Both the position numbers and the translations under genes were made by a program. A model generated the notes under the pieces. That model had not been told where the DNA came from. It saw only the letters and a program-made list of their open reading frames with translations, and searched no databases. Source: Mesotaenium endlicherianum (taxonomy: Eukaryota; Streptophyta; Zygnematophyceae; Zygnematales; Mesotaeniaceae). Taken from it: a DNA stretch of 26,990 bases. This document shows positions 1-10,907 of the stretch, one piece after another (position 1 is the stretch's first letter; every line of letters begins with the position of its first letter). The stretch spans positions 308,045-335,034 of the forward strand of contig WELA01012617.1 of NCBI GenBank assembly GCA_009602735.1, read 5' to 3'.

Positions 1-13
1 CCCCCCCCCCCCC
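1..13. repeat. poly-C run at window edge
   Basis: Thirteen consecutive C residues open the window, followed by a short C/T-rich stretch. On the minus strand this is a G run inside, or just past, the last visible intron of the ASC-1-like gene. It resembles the other homopolymer tracts in the introns of the two GC-rich genes. Confidence 0.8.
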
Positions 14-193
14 TCTCCCCACAAAGACCACAAAGGAAACACAATCAGAGCAGGAAGCAATCAGGAAATGAAATGAACCGAAATCCCGCCAGCCTGTGCT
101 CAGGCTGTGCGAGTGAGTGGTCCGATGCAATGCAGGCGACTGCGCCCCCCAGTGTGAGGCAAGTGACACCTCTCCAAACAGGCCACCACGCAC

Positions 194-3100
194 CTGCTGC
201 TGGCGCGACAGCCACGAGCGCAGGACCACCATGCCCTCCGCCAGCACCTCCTTCTCCTCCGCCGCCTGCTGCTCCGCATTCCCCGCCTTCCGGCTGGCCT
301 CCTTCTGCACGATACTCGAGGGCGCCAGCTGCACAGGCTGCGCCCCCCTGCCTGGCGCAACCTGCTGGCAGATGTCAAACACGGGGGGGACGAGACCCCC
401 CCCTGAGCCACCGGCTGCGTACCCATCGCCGTCGCCAGCAACAAGAGCGGAGCTCCCTTCTCCGACGCCCTGTTGTCCTTGCTGGTAGCTCACGCGGCTG
501 CTCCCACTGCTACTGCTGCTGCCGGCTGCGGAAGAGTTTGGCGGGCCCCTCGCATCCCGGCCCCTCCCCTGCGCGCCCCTGCCGCCCACATGGTTTGCTG
601 CGCCTCTGCCGGACGTCCCCACATCTCCCCGCCCCCCCCCTCTGACGGCGCCACTTACCGACCGATCCACGTCGCACTCCCAGCTGCCCTCATCATCTCG
701 GGCATAGCTGCCGCCAGAGCCGCCTGCAGCAGCAGCAGTAGAGCCTCCCGCTCCCTCCACCTCCAGAGCGGCGCCCCCAGCCAGCGCCTCCACCAGGGGG
801 TCGTCGTGCTGCAGCCGGCCCGCCCCTTGCGGGCCCCCCGCCACGCTCTTCTTTCCTGGCGCCGCACTCTTCTTATTGGCAGCGCTCACGCCCTTGCCAG
901 GCTGAGCTGGCGGGGACGAGGGCGTGGGCTTAACGTACATGGGGCGGGGCATGTGGAGAGTGGGGTTGGGCGTCACGCGCGCCCCCCTCCCACTCCCCGC
1001 CGCTGCGGCGGGGCCCAGCATGGACCCCGCCATGCCGCCCTGTGCCACGTCAGCAGCCCCGTCTTCGCCCACGTCCAGCAGTACCTGCTCCACGAGGGAG
1101 AGGGCGCAGGAGCTTCAGAGTTTGAGGCTTGGGAACACCCGCCTACAGATGGATCATGCGGCTGGCAACCTGTTAGAGGGACAGGGACAGGCAATCTGCA
1201 CCAGCCACTCTTACTACCAGCAGAGGCTGCTGCTGCTGCTCCTCATCAATTTGGGGTGGGGGGGTGGGGGCGGGGAGGACCCTGCAACGCAAACTGCATG
1301 CAGCAGATCCCTGCTTGTGCACAGACGAGTACAGAGTGTAGTGAGCCCAGGGGCAGATTCTGCTCTGAGCGCGACGGGCAGGCAGGCAGGCAGGCAGGCA
1401 GGCAAGGGGCCACAGGAGGAGGACGCAAACACAGACCTTGCGGCCGATGAGGTCAAAGGTGACCACGACCCTGCGGCGCCGCTCCTCCTCGCGCTGCTTC
1501 TCCTCGGCCTCCCTCTGCTTCAGAGCCGCCTTCTCCTGCCCTCCCTCTCATTTGGTCAGCCACACGCACACCCCTCTATCAGCCCCTTGTCCGGCGGGTT
1601 CCTGCCCAAAGAGCTCGAGGCACTTGTGAGGTGATTGTGTCCACGGACTGATACCCATACCCACATGATCATGACTCAAAACCATGATCCGACTGGTGCT
1701 TCTCCGGCATCTGGCTGTACCAACCCCCCGGCTTTCAATGAGATGCTGCCCGCACGCACCCGCCCTGATCCCCCCCCCAGGAAAAGAGGAAAGCCTGCCA
1801 GGGCGACACAGCATTCCCTCCAGGAAAGGCGCGGTCCATGTCAGCTGCTGTGTCCGGCCGCGCCCCAACACCTGTACGCTCTGCACGCGTCAAGTGGGTC
1901 GTCCCTCTCCTTCTCCCATGGCAGGCCCGTGGGCAGGGGGACACAGGGAGTCAGGCTCGAGCCGGGGAGCCACCTCTTTGGACAGCCAGGCGTTGCCGTC
2001 GATCTGGAAGTAGTCGCTCTGATCGTCGATCACGGCCGTGCGCTGCGCCGCCGTGCGGTCGTACTCCACCAGCCGGTCCTTGAACGCCACCGCCTTCTGC
2101 TCCGCCTCCGTCAGCGGCGGCGCCGCCGATCCCCCGCCGCTGCCACCAGTCGCCGCTCCTCCGTCGCCTGCTGGGGGGGCAGCGGCAGGCGCAGCCAGGC
2201 CCGCGTACTGGCTGCCCTCGCGCAGCACCAGGGCCCCGCAGAAGGCGCAGGGGCCCTCGCCTTCCTGCTCGCACACAATCTTGCCGCACGCCAGGCAGTT
2301 GTTGACCAGGCGGTGCTTGCCCGCCTGGCAGTCGCAGTCGCCCTTGCGCGTCAGCAGCACCTTGCCCTGCTCTATGTCCGCCAGTGCAATCCCCTTCCCC
2401 TTGCGGCTCTTGGAGCCCCCCCCGCCCGCACCTGCTCCCACTGCACTGGCCTCGCGCGCCTCTGCCGGGGGCCTGCTGGCCCCCTTGGCTCCCTTCTTGG
2501 ATCCCACAGCAAGGTCGGACTCCAGCCTGGGCTTGACGTATGCCTGGAAAACGTCCTCCCTGCCTCCTCCCACAGCCGCAGCCGCAGCGGATGCATCTGA
2601 GGGTGAAGGGGCGGTGGAGGTGGCGGTGGCCCCGTGGGCTGTTGCCACAGAGGCGCTGCGCTGCACTCGCCTCCTCTCCAGGTACTCTGACGATATGACC
2701 TCGGAGTGCTGGCTGCTCCCTATGATGTTCTGCGCATGCCCCGCACAGAGAGGGGCACGGACGAGACAGGTGGGGGCAAGAGCACAACATCCTTCAAAGT
2801 CACCCCCCTTGACTCTGCAACCACTCCAACTCCAGGACTTATGTGACTCTAGGCCACCCAGCTCTTTACCACCCACGGCCCGATGCGGCTGCTTTTCCCC
2901 ACAGCTGTGTCTGCATTATACTGAGAGCAGGGCGAGTCATACTTTGGGCGCAGCTACGAGCTTCAACATGCAAGCTTCGTGATCGGACATTTTAAACTGG
3001 GACAACTAGTCCCACTACGCCGTTTGTGTGGTGACAAGATTCAGCACATTCATGAGGAAGGGTGAGATGCGTACAGAGAGATACTCTGCGATGTCGTTGT

Positions 3101-3408
3101 CAGATGCATGCGGGCAGTAGCTGACTAGACCTTCCACCATATCCTTATCCAAATGGGGCAGCATGTCCTTCAAGCCTGTCAACAGCAGCGCGACGGGGTA
3201 AGGCACAGTAGCCTTAGTGAAAGATAAGATGCGCAAGTGCATGAAGGCCTTCTGGGTCTACCAGTTTAGTTATCATGGGAGAACCAAAACGTTCTGTTAC
3301 CCCTGAACTACAGTGGCATGGTGCAGGTATCCTTTCGTCAAAAGCAGTAAGCTCACCAAGCAACCTGTTCTCCAGCCATGCCTCTGCACTGTTGGATCCG
3401 GAAGCCAT
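194..3408 (-). CDS. TRIP4: ASC-1/TRIP4-like zinc-finger protein, 3' partial
   Basis: Activating signal cointegrator 1 (TRIP4) is the scaffold of the ASC-1 complex, known for transcription coactivation and rescue of stalled or collided ribosomes. Exons on the minus strand: 3408-3357, 3175-3075, 2729-1974, 1535-1437, 1084-659 and about 481-194. All phases agree, giving at least 574 residues, and the gene continues left of base 1. The N-terminus has a short helical region (GLVSYC near residues 34-39, then AEYLSNIIG). Residues 182-219 form the C2HC5 zinc finger, with DCDC, NCLACGKIVC and CAFCG carrying its cysteines. Further on are VEYDR, VIDDQSDY and WLSKE, then VTFDLIGRKV and the VTPNPTL motif. 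All match the plant ASC-1 order. The last visible exon ends in an EGMVVLRSWLS segment that resembles the lead-in to a 2OG-Fe(II) oxygenase-like region; that is tentative. The start is the ATG at 3408; an in-frame start at 3450 is possible. The acceptor of the last exon is uncertain, and CAG at 484-482 was chosen because it keeps phase. Exons 3 to 6 are very GC-rich and alanine/glycine-rich, unlike exons 1 and 2. Confidence 0.88.
1253..1277 (+). other. Potential G-quadruplex in ASC-1-like gene intron
   Basis: Four G runs (4, 7, 5 and 4 long) are separated by single bases T, T and C. This is a canonical very-short-loop G-quadruplex motif. It lies on the plus strand, the template strand for the minus-strand ASC-1-like gene, within the intron 1436-1085. 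Confidence 0.7.
1377..1404. repeat. GGCA tetranucleotide microsatellite
   Basis: GGCA is repeated seven times without interruption in the same intron, just downstream (in the gene's sense) of the donor at 1436. It is a simple length-variable repeat with no coding role. Confidence 0.9.
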
Positions 3409-3497
3409 ACAGGCGGTAAGAGTCCGGTAGAAGGAAGGTGTATCACTCAATCAGAATTTACTGAGCACGAAGCTCCCTAATATTCCTATAGTTGCAG

Positions 3498-3504
3498 ATT
3501 TATA
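3498..3504 (-). promoter_or_regulatory. TATA-like box upstream of ASC-1-like gene
   Basis: TATAAAT read on the minus strand lies about 90 bases upstream of the ATG at 3408, in otherwise AT-rich sequence. Position and orientation suit a core promoter, but AT-rich DNA produces such words by chance. Confidence 0.25.
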
Positions 3505-3930
3505 ATTTATCTTCAAATACAGAAGTTCGTGTCACTGCATGCCGGGTGTTTCAAACAATTTATGAGCCAGTCCAAGCCACTAAGCCGTCCAAATATGTTT
3601 AAAAAGTTCATTAACCAATTTCAAGCAATCTATACCGCCAGAGGTGCTCGATTTCCAGGTCAAGACCTGCAATTCCGAACACTCTCCTAACACATTTCTC
3701 CCAAACACAATATAAGCAGATGTGCGAAGAATTTTTGCTGCTTCACGTGGCTTCAAAGTTGCAACCTGGCTACAACGATGAGAAGGAAGAAGCGTCTTCG
3801 GTGGTCTTCAGCAGTCTCTAGTGGTCATCAGTCCTGATCAAGTTCTTCAGCCCACTTCAGCCCGGAGTGATTAGGTTCAAGACCAAGTACCAGGTCTCAC
3901 AGTCTCGCTCTAAGTTCAATCAGTCAATGA

Positions 3931-3970
3931 CCTTGGCGTCACTTGGCGTCACTTGGCGTCACTTGGCGTG
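3931..3970. repeat. 10-bp tandem repeat, four units
   Basis: ACTTGGCGTC occurs as four head-to-tail units. The first begins with C instead of A and the last ends in G. The repeat lies between the divergent ASC-1-like and TLDc genes. Confidence 0.9.
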
Positions 3971-5150
3971 TTACAGAAGTAATCGCACGAGCTAGACTAG
4001 CCAGGGTGGCAAAGAAGGTCAAATGGATGACGTGGTAATTCAATATTTTCACTGTACATGTAAACCGCCTCAAGCAGCCATTGGCATCAATTGGCATCAT
4101 ACTGCATCGCATCTCGGGACTCGGGAGTTCATTGATAAAGCTGACATAGCACTTGTTCTTGAAAATTAACAACGCGCATCGGTTAATGTGTCATGCGTCA
4201 ACCCCCCAAGGTTATGGAAGTTAATTAAGCTTGTTATCCACCTCCAAGCCCCCAGATAGGTTGGTGTCTCCCTCTGGAGAAGGAATATCATGTCTCAGCA
4301 AACATGTGTGCTGAAGAGCATTAGCAAGTAGCTGTCCAAACTACCTTCGCTATCAAGCACTATGTGGTGTCGCTGTCTGTGCCTACAATTAATGCCTTCA
4401 CAGCCCCTCCCTGGATGATTTCTTGCGACATATATGCAAGTTTAGGGGCAACCATGGTGTGCTCCTGAGCAATAAACTGTGAAGCTGTTTTTCTGCTTAC
4501 CAAAGCGGGCCTGGCTCTAAGGCTTTTTAGTTGAATGGAAGTTATATTAGAGAGTGACCCCGTAACATTGAATCTTCTTCACCGTCGCAGCAATCGCTGC
4601 AAGTAGGAAGCATGAGGCTGGGTATCCTCCGGACGGGCATGGGCTGGGTTGAAGCTGTTGGAGACAGGGTTGGTCGGCTGGTTTCGAACGAGAAACGAAA
4701 TGCTGGTTTCAAGACGAATATTTTGCAGGAGGACAGCGGTCACACTGCGAAAGAGAGAGGGGACTCAGAGGTCTGAATTATCATGTCGCCTTCTGGCCTA
4801 ATTTACTGCACTCATCCATGCCGTGAAAGAAATGCGTCGTAGTAGCAGTATGCATAACAGACATGTAGAGTGCACTTCAGTCCAATGCTGTCAAGTACAT
4901 TGTTCTACATGTACAATTGCCAAGCCACGTACATCTCCATGATACTCTGTTTCTGCTCATACTCGCAATCTTTAACCGTCATGTCTACATCCTTGAAGCT
5001 GAGGGCCAAGCAACCACTAATGTGCGAGAGTGAGCGATTGAAGCCTCGAGATCAATCGTTAAGCATCAGCAAACGTGGACTGTTCAACTCCATGCCTCAA
5101 CAAGCAACAGGGGGGGGTAGGGAGTCACACAAAGTTGGTCCCTATCTGAC

Positions 5151-8100
5151 ATGTTTCGTCTGGCTCCTATCCTTGCTGAGGGATGGGTGCAGGAGATGCA
5201 AGAGTATGGCAAGCAGAGTAGCAGTCACACAAGGCCTGGATCGATCGACTCCGAGGACGAGTTCAGCGGGCCCGACACGTCCTCCTTGACAGCCTTCCTT
5301 CTCTCGTTGTTGAGTTACAGCGGCCGGGGAAAGCAGAATGATGGCGAGTCGACCTCCTCTGGAGACGAGGACGATGATTCGTTCTATTCGGACGACGATG
5401 AGGTAGACAGCAGAGAGGCCCGGAGGTTGATTGAGGGGGTGTCACCTAGCGGGGATAGTCACACTGAGCAGGACGTGTGGGGCGATCCTTCCCTTGTATC
5501 GCCAGGGGAGAACTTAGCTGGGAGCAGTGATGCCCACCGATGGGAGGATGGCAGCAGGGAGGGCGTGGAAGGCGGTGCTGCATCACCCTTCCATGGGGCT
5601 CAGCAGGATGCAGCTGCACTCAGGAAGACCATGTCGTGCGCCGAGGGAGGAGCAGCAGCAGCAAGCGACAAGGCTCAGGAGTTGTCCAGGTGGCACTCTG
5701 AGTCGATGCCGCCTCTGCCTCAGCTGGTGCCTCAGCCAATGTCGCCCGTCCGGAGCCCCCGCAGCCCTAAGCTGCCAGCCATGGCGGAGGAGTCCTTCCT
5801 GCTCACTGACTTTCTTCGAGCTCCCATCTGCAGCAATCTGCCAGCCCTTGCCAGCGGGAGAGAGTGGGTGCTCTTGTACAGGTGAGGGGAGGGACACGCT
5901 TGCAAGCTGCAGGCGTGGCAATTTCTTCCTGGGTGGGGTATGCAGAGACCCCTGCAGGCTCATGCTCTCCCAGGGCGAGTCCGTGTGCGTTAAGAGAGAG
6001 TAGAAGGTGAACACAAGCGATCAAGAGTGGCGTCAGTCTCTCAGCCTGCGAGTCAAAAGCAGCTCAAGAAGACTCTGCATATTACTTTAATGCGTCAGCT
6101 TGGAGGAGTATGGCAGTCCTGTTGCCATGTGGCATGCTGCTTTACGGGGTCACGGCTGTGCTCTCCCAGTGCAGGCTACGAGGACGCGTAACCTGAATGC
6201 CTTTCCACATGGTGACTTGGAAATTGTGTGGTGCCTGCTTGTTATCTGCCTCGTGACGCTCGTTCTTGGATGCTGACGTGGCAGTACGATAAAGCACGGC
6301 ATATCGCTGCTGACACTGTACAGACGAAGCGCCTTGCTGGCCGGGCCCTGCCTCCTGGTAAGCAGCCGGCCCGCTCTTCCCTCTACTGGATCGACTGTGC
6401 TCTGCTATTGCTGCTGCGTCTCTCAGTGCGCCTCCTGCTCAGAAGGCCCTTGCATTCTGCATGCACGTATGAGACACTCGTGTAGTCGTGGGAGGTGCAT
6501 CCATGCATCATCATGGACGCTCGGTTCTCTTTCAGCCGGGTTTGGAATATCAGAGCCCTCAAAAGGAGTGGGGCTAGAAGGGTCTGCAGACACTCTGCTT
6601 CATCCATCCTGTCTCGTCGCTGGATGGGGCATTTGTAGCTGGCCAGTTGATCCGGAAGCAGCCAGCGATGTATGGCTCATCTGCCACCTCTTCTGATTTG
6701 TTCCTCCCTTCAGCTCACCACAAAGTTGAGGGTAGGAACTATGGTCCACCTGGTCAGAATAAGAGTCGAAGATTGTTGTGTGGTTGTCGAGCAGAAGAAG
6801 CATGAGTCAATCATCCCACGGCTCCCAGAGCACTCTGTGGCATGTTCCCTAAAGCACTATGGAGTCATTTACTTGCGCCTTGTGAAAGCCGGCTTGTGGC
6901 AGGTGATAGGAGACAAAAAAGGTGCTGTGTTTGGAGGTCTGTCGTCGGGCCCCCTGAAGGCGTCCAACAGAAAGAAGTATCAGGTGAGGGGGCCCTTCTT
7001 AATGACACCTTGAGGACCGGGTGCTCTGTGCGCAGTTGCTCAGACTCCGCGTTCCTGTTTGTTTATATGTGACACGCGTGGGCTCATGCTGTAAGAGCAT
7101 CACGTGTGCTCATCAGACCTCGAGGACAAGTCCAATAGCGTTTCCTCTTGAGCAGCTGCCCTTTTTCTCCTGCTGCTCCCTTTCTAGCGACTCTCACATG
7201 CAGCCCTTGACGATATCTGCTGACTTCCTCCGGCTGTGGCTCTGGCGCTGGCGCATGCAGGGAACCAGCGACTCGTTTGTCTTCTCGGACGTGTCGGGAT
7301 CCTTGCAGCTGTTCCGCGCAACAGGTGCTCCTCCCTCAAACTCGTGCCCCTTTTTGACTGACTGCATGCATCTGCATATCCACCCCTCCACTTTTGCCGT
7401 GTTCTCTTCCAGGTCTTCGTCAGCGCACTTTTCCTGGTGGCTTCTCTTATGTTGCTCTAGGTGGAGCCTATGGCATGGTAGCTCCTTAAGAGCCCACCAG
7501 AGTGTTTCGGAGGGGGGAAGGAGGGGGGCGCCAGGGGGGGCGGGGAGGTCCCCAGGGTTACCGGAGTTTATACCAGCAAGATGTTCTCACCTCCGCCGTG
7601 CCAGGCTCTCGCTCTCACTTGAGAGCTTGCACGTCAAGGCCGGCGCCTAGCAGCGTAGTCATCTGATATGCCACTGGTACTTGCGCGAGGAGGGGGTGGC
7701 AGGAATCAACAGGTACTTTGTGCTGTGCATGAACGAGGCCCTGGCTTTTGGGGGTGGAGGCCATTTTGCTTTCCGCATCGACCAGGAGCTGTGAGTCCCC
7801 TACCCTATCTCAGTCATCAAGGGCAGGCCGCGTCTCACTCCACATCTCTCCCTCTCTCTATTCCGTGTGTGTGTGCACATATTTCCCGTTCTTTCTGTAA
7901 AGTGGTTGGGAAGTCTGTCGAATCACGTATGGTCCTCCTATCTGTGGGTTTGTATGCCTGCACGCCAACTTGTTATGAATAGGTCGGTGGCTTCATGTCA
8001 CTCTAAGACGGGGAAACGTCATGTCAGGAGATGATGGATGGGGAAATGGTGGCACCATCCCATTGAAGCTTTCATTAGGAGCTGTCACCTGTGCAGCTTT

Positions 8101-8492
8101 GGGATAGTTATTGCCGTCTGATTCCTCTGTGCTGGTCTAGGGCGAGATATGTTGTTTCAAAGCAAGTAGAATTGATGTGGGACACTTCTCGTGTCGATAC
8201 TCTGTCTGCATGTGCATGTTAGTTGCATGCCCGCGTTTCTGTGCTGTATGCAGTATGTTCTCCACAGATGGTGGCCGGGGACCAAACTTCTTCATTGATG
8301 TGCAAAGTGTAATTGAAGCAGAGCATCGGGTAAGAGATGGCGTGGTGTTGAATAAGGAGGTATTTGTGACGCGTGGGATGTGGCAGCCTGTCTGGCACAA
8401 GTGGCGCGTGTGAGACCTTCGGCAGCCCGTGCTTGGCCCGATCTGAAGAGTTCACCATCAAGCACATCGAGGTGAAGTTCGCTGGCTCCTGA
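5151..8492 (+). CDS. TLDc domain protein (OXR/NCOA7-like)
   Basis: TLDc proteins protect against oxidative stress, and several family members bind and regulate the V-ATPase; plants have homologous TLD proteins. Exons: 5151-5881, 6285-6357, 6903-6983, 7261-7324, 7703-7790 and 8387-8492. All phases join, giving 380 residues. The N-terminal 210 residues are a serine/acidic-rich, presumably disordered region, with SSLTAFLLSLLSYSG near residues 44-58 (similar to plant members) and an acidic patch around 70-85. The TLDc domain fills residues 214-380. Its motifs in order are GREWVLLYS, KHGISLLTLYRRS, VIGDKKGAVFGGL, SDSFVFSDVSG, FGGGGHFAFRID, ETFGSPCLA and FTIKHIEV. It ends directly after the last strand with FAGS. 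Each splice join recreates the family consensus across the junction, for example LLY/S and EL/LSG. The first exon could have a spliced 5' UTR, since an in-frame TAG lies at 5118. A TGTAA word, the usual poly(A) signal in many chlorophytes, lies at 8581. Confidence 0.92.
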
Positions 8493-9259
8493 GTTGCCGA
8501 CTGGAGCATTCTGGGGTCATATGTGCATACGCTTGTTTGATTGTTAACAGTTGACAGTACTTAAGATTTAAGTATCTGTTTGTAAACCGTCGCAAATTCA
8601 GTATCTGCGTTTCCTTCACTCGGTGGGGTCCAACGTCACAGAGACGGATGCCCTATGGGGGCAATCTGCAAGTGCCTTCTGTACACGTGTTGGAGGTCAA
8701 AGATTGCGTGCTTTCTGCTTTGAGTTAGATTGCAGGCGTGCTTATGTGTTGAGAAGGTGTAGGGAACCAGGCTGAAGAGATTGACAAGATAGAAGTTTCC
8801 TGTTAACCTTTAAAATTATAAAGCGCTCACTGGTGTTCGACACCGAGGAATCTCTGTCATCATCCTTTATTTCTGAGGCTAGAGAATGTTGAGTTGCTTC
8901 GCATGTTGTTGCGTGGTGCAGTTGTGGGGATTCGCGCACGCATCCCAGTACGCCCCTGCTAAGGCTGCTTGGCACGAACCAGAAATGACGCCTGGAATTA
9001 GTTCTTGGTGATTTCATGCGGACGCCACGCTTGTGCTGCAAGTTGCAAAAGCGTTCTCCGCTTGTTTTTCCATCATAGAATATGGCGCGATGTTCCTACG
9101 GAGGCTTCCTTCCTATCTCAGTATATACTGCCGACAAGCTCGTCCAGATTCTTAAGGCATAGCACATCATTTGTCAAACCTCAAGATGCTAGATAGATAC
9201 CTTGCTGCTGCCATGAGCACTTTGTACAGTTATGTCTGGCTGCAGCACTTAGCCTAGTT

Positions 9260-9442
9260 AAGGGCGTATGATAAAAATATGTGCTGGGCTGCAGTGAGCC
9301 AAGTTAAGAGGGTCTAGGAGAATGGCCAAGATAAGAGCGTATAATAATGGCACATGCTGGGCTGCATTAAGCAAATGTAAAAGGGTTAAATAGAACGGCA
9401 TAGGTAATGGCATAGGTTGGGCTTCACGGAGCCAGGTCCAAG
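9260..9442. repeat. Degenerate tandem repeat, about 73-bp period
   Basis: The words AAGNGCGTAT, AATATG/CACATG and GCTGGGCTGCA recur at 9260-9293 and 9333-9366 with a 73-base offset. A third weaker copy (GGTTGGGCTTCA, then GGAGCCAGGTCCAAG) follows from about 9393 at a shorter spacing. The units are clearly related but diverged. Confidence 0.65.
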
Positions 9443-10306
9443 TGCATGTCATGCTTACGTAGAAGTTGACAGCTCATCACAAGGCATGCATTTGTCAGCC
9501 ATTCTTCTGGCTTTCTTGCCCACTTAACTATCTATGAGTGTCCTGTCTTCTGCACGAACTCATTGAAGAAGGTCGTGGGCATCGTATATACAAGCGGAAA
9601 CACAATGTGTCAGCACCTTGTTTGTAATAGCCAACATGTGTACTAGGGTGGTAATTCATCACATACAGGGCATATGGATATAACACGTTCTCCTCCACGA
9701 GCACTACATTGCATTGCAAGGAACAAGTTTTTCAGCCACATTCATTTGAAGTAACTCAAGGTTAAGGGAGGAAAAGGCAAGAAAATATAATATTCCTGTC
9801 AATCAAGTTGATTCAGAGCGATGTGGTCATGCATTGCGGGAGCAGGCTAAGATACCATGTGACAATTTGTGTTCAAATTGCCTGATTTAGAAAAGAATAG
9901 TAGGAGTCGTAGTATGCAATATCGAACATCCGCACTTGGGCACTTGGACTTGGAAGTCCGCGCCAGATTAGATTACGCCCCCCCGAGCCCGGTCAGCGTG
10001 GGTAGCGTCAACCCCGTTGAGCCAGCCTTGAGCCACTTGGTACTGCTCGGAACCAGCAAAGCTGGACGAGGCCTGGTTCTTTAATGGCTTTTAGACCTCC
10101 TAATGATAGAGCCCGACGCCAATGACTGATTGTCTAAAGCAGAGCGACGCCACTGCTATGCTTCTCGCTGGCACTACCAATGCCTGAAGATGCCGCGCAT
10201 AACGTAAATAAGCTAGGTAGACTACCGGGTTAGAAAGCCGAGCCTGTCAAGCTTTTAAAGCAAATGCTTGTTCTCGTCAGCCGTCGTGCTCCTTCGATTG
10301 ATGAGA

Positions 10307-10314
10307 TATAAAAG
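10307..10314 (+). promoter_or_regulatory. TATA box candidate, NTF2-like gene
   Basis: TATAAAAG is a perfect TATA-box word, about 600 bases upstream of the first coding ATG (10908). It would fit a promoter whose transcript has a 5' UTR intron ending at the CAG acceptor at 10877-10879. Nothing else in the sequence confirms this. Confidence 0.35.
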
Positions 10315-10907
10315 AAGGCACTCGACCTCCGGCTTTGACATCGCATACTTTCGTTGTAACATGCTCGTGGTATGAAAGCGCATGCATTATGATTTCACTG
10401 CAGCACTTCTTGCAGCAGTCGAAATACTTCACGAGCATATATATTATGCATGATTGCTTTGATGAGTTGCTATTAGTATCTTGGGCCCGTCGCTTGGATA
10501 TTTGCTATTGTGCATGCACAAGCTATGCTTTATGTGTTTCTGCAATGTACATGGCGCACTTTTCCATGCCTCAATATGTCTGCATAAAAGTCTCTGCAAA
10601 GAGTACCTTTCAGCTGACACGAGGGTAGATGTACACATCACATTTGCCAACATACTGGATTTAACGAGAACTGCTTTGAAAGCAAGCAGCGAAGCCTTAA
10701 ATTGCATAAAAGGTCAGAGAATGCTTGGAAGACTATAGGTGGACAATTCAACGTTACATGTACTCAGCCAGACAAATTATGCTATGTCAGGGTATGTGCT
10801 GCATGTTGACTATTTTCTGCTTGACATTGTTCCAGCTTTAATTTAAAAGTAACATCTCTTCTTCCTATCGCAATTGCAGACTTCGTAGCGAGGGCGTGAA
10901 AATTGCC

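Larger units (their letters stand above)
3409..5150. other. Divergent intergenic region
   Basis: No gene was recognised between the two divergent starts. This 1.7-kb stretch should hold both promoters and 5' UTRs. It contains the 10-bp tandem repeat at 3931-3970. The open frames here lack splice support, family motifs or coding-like composition. The frame of the TLDc gene is closed by a TAG at 5118. Confidence 0.6.
8493..10907. other. Gene-poor spacer, TLDc gene to NTF2-like gene
   Basis: No coding exon could be supported in this 2.4-kb stretch. It should hold the 3' UTR of the TLDc gene and the promoter and 5' UTR of the NTF2-like gene. It also contains the degenerate tandem repeat at 9260-9442 and a TATA-like box at 10307. 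The short open frames lack splice consensus or recognisable motifs. A likely 5' UTR acceptor (GCAATTGCAG) ends at 10879. Confidence 0.55.

Noticed and set aside
1377..1404. Possible CRISPR or structured array
   Set aside because: It is a plain GGCA microsatellite without spacers, in a eukaryotic intron.
73..2982. Several long plus-strand open frames (up to about 320 codons) over the GC-rich left end
   Set aside because: They lie antisense to the ASC-1-like exons, are dominated by Pro/Ala/Arg/Ser from GC-rich composition and show no motifs. The minus strand has a complete phased exon chain with a recognisable zinc finger.
3874..3884. GGTTCAAGACC matches the Pol III B-box consensus, suggesting a tRNA
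   Set aside because: The flanking bases do not form a T stem or acceptor stem, and no A-box lies at the right distance.
4870..5289. 139-codon plus-strand frame before the TLDc gene
   Set aside because: It overlaps the first TLDc exon in another frame, has no motif and has no coding-like composition upstream.
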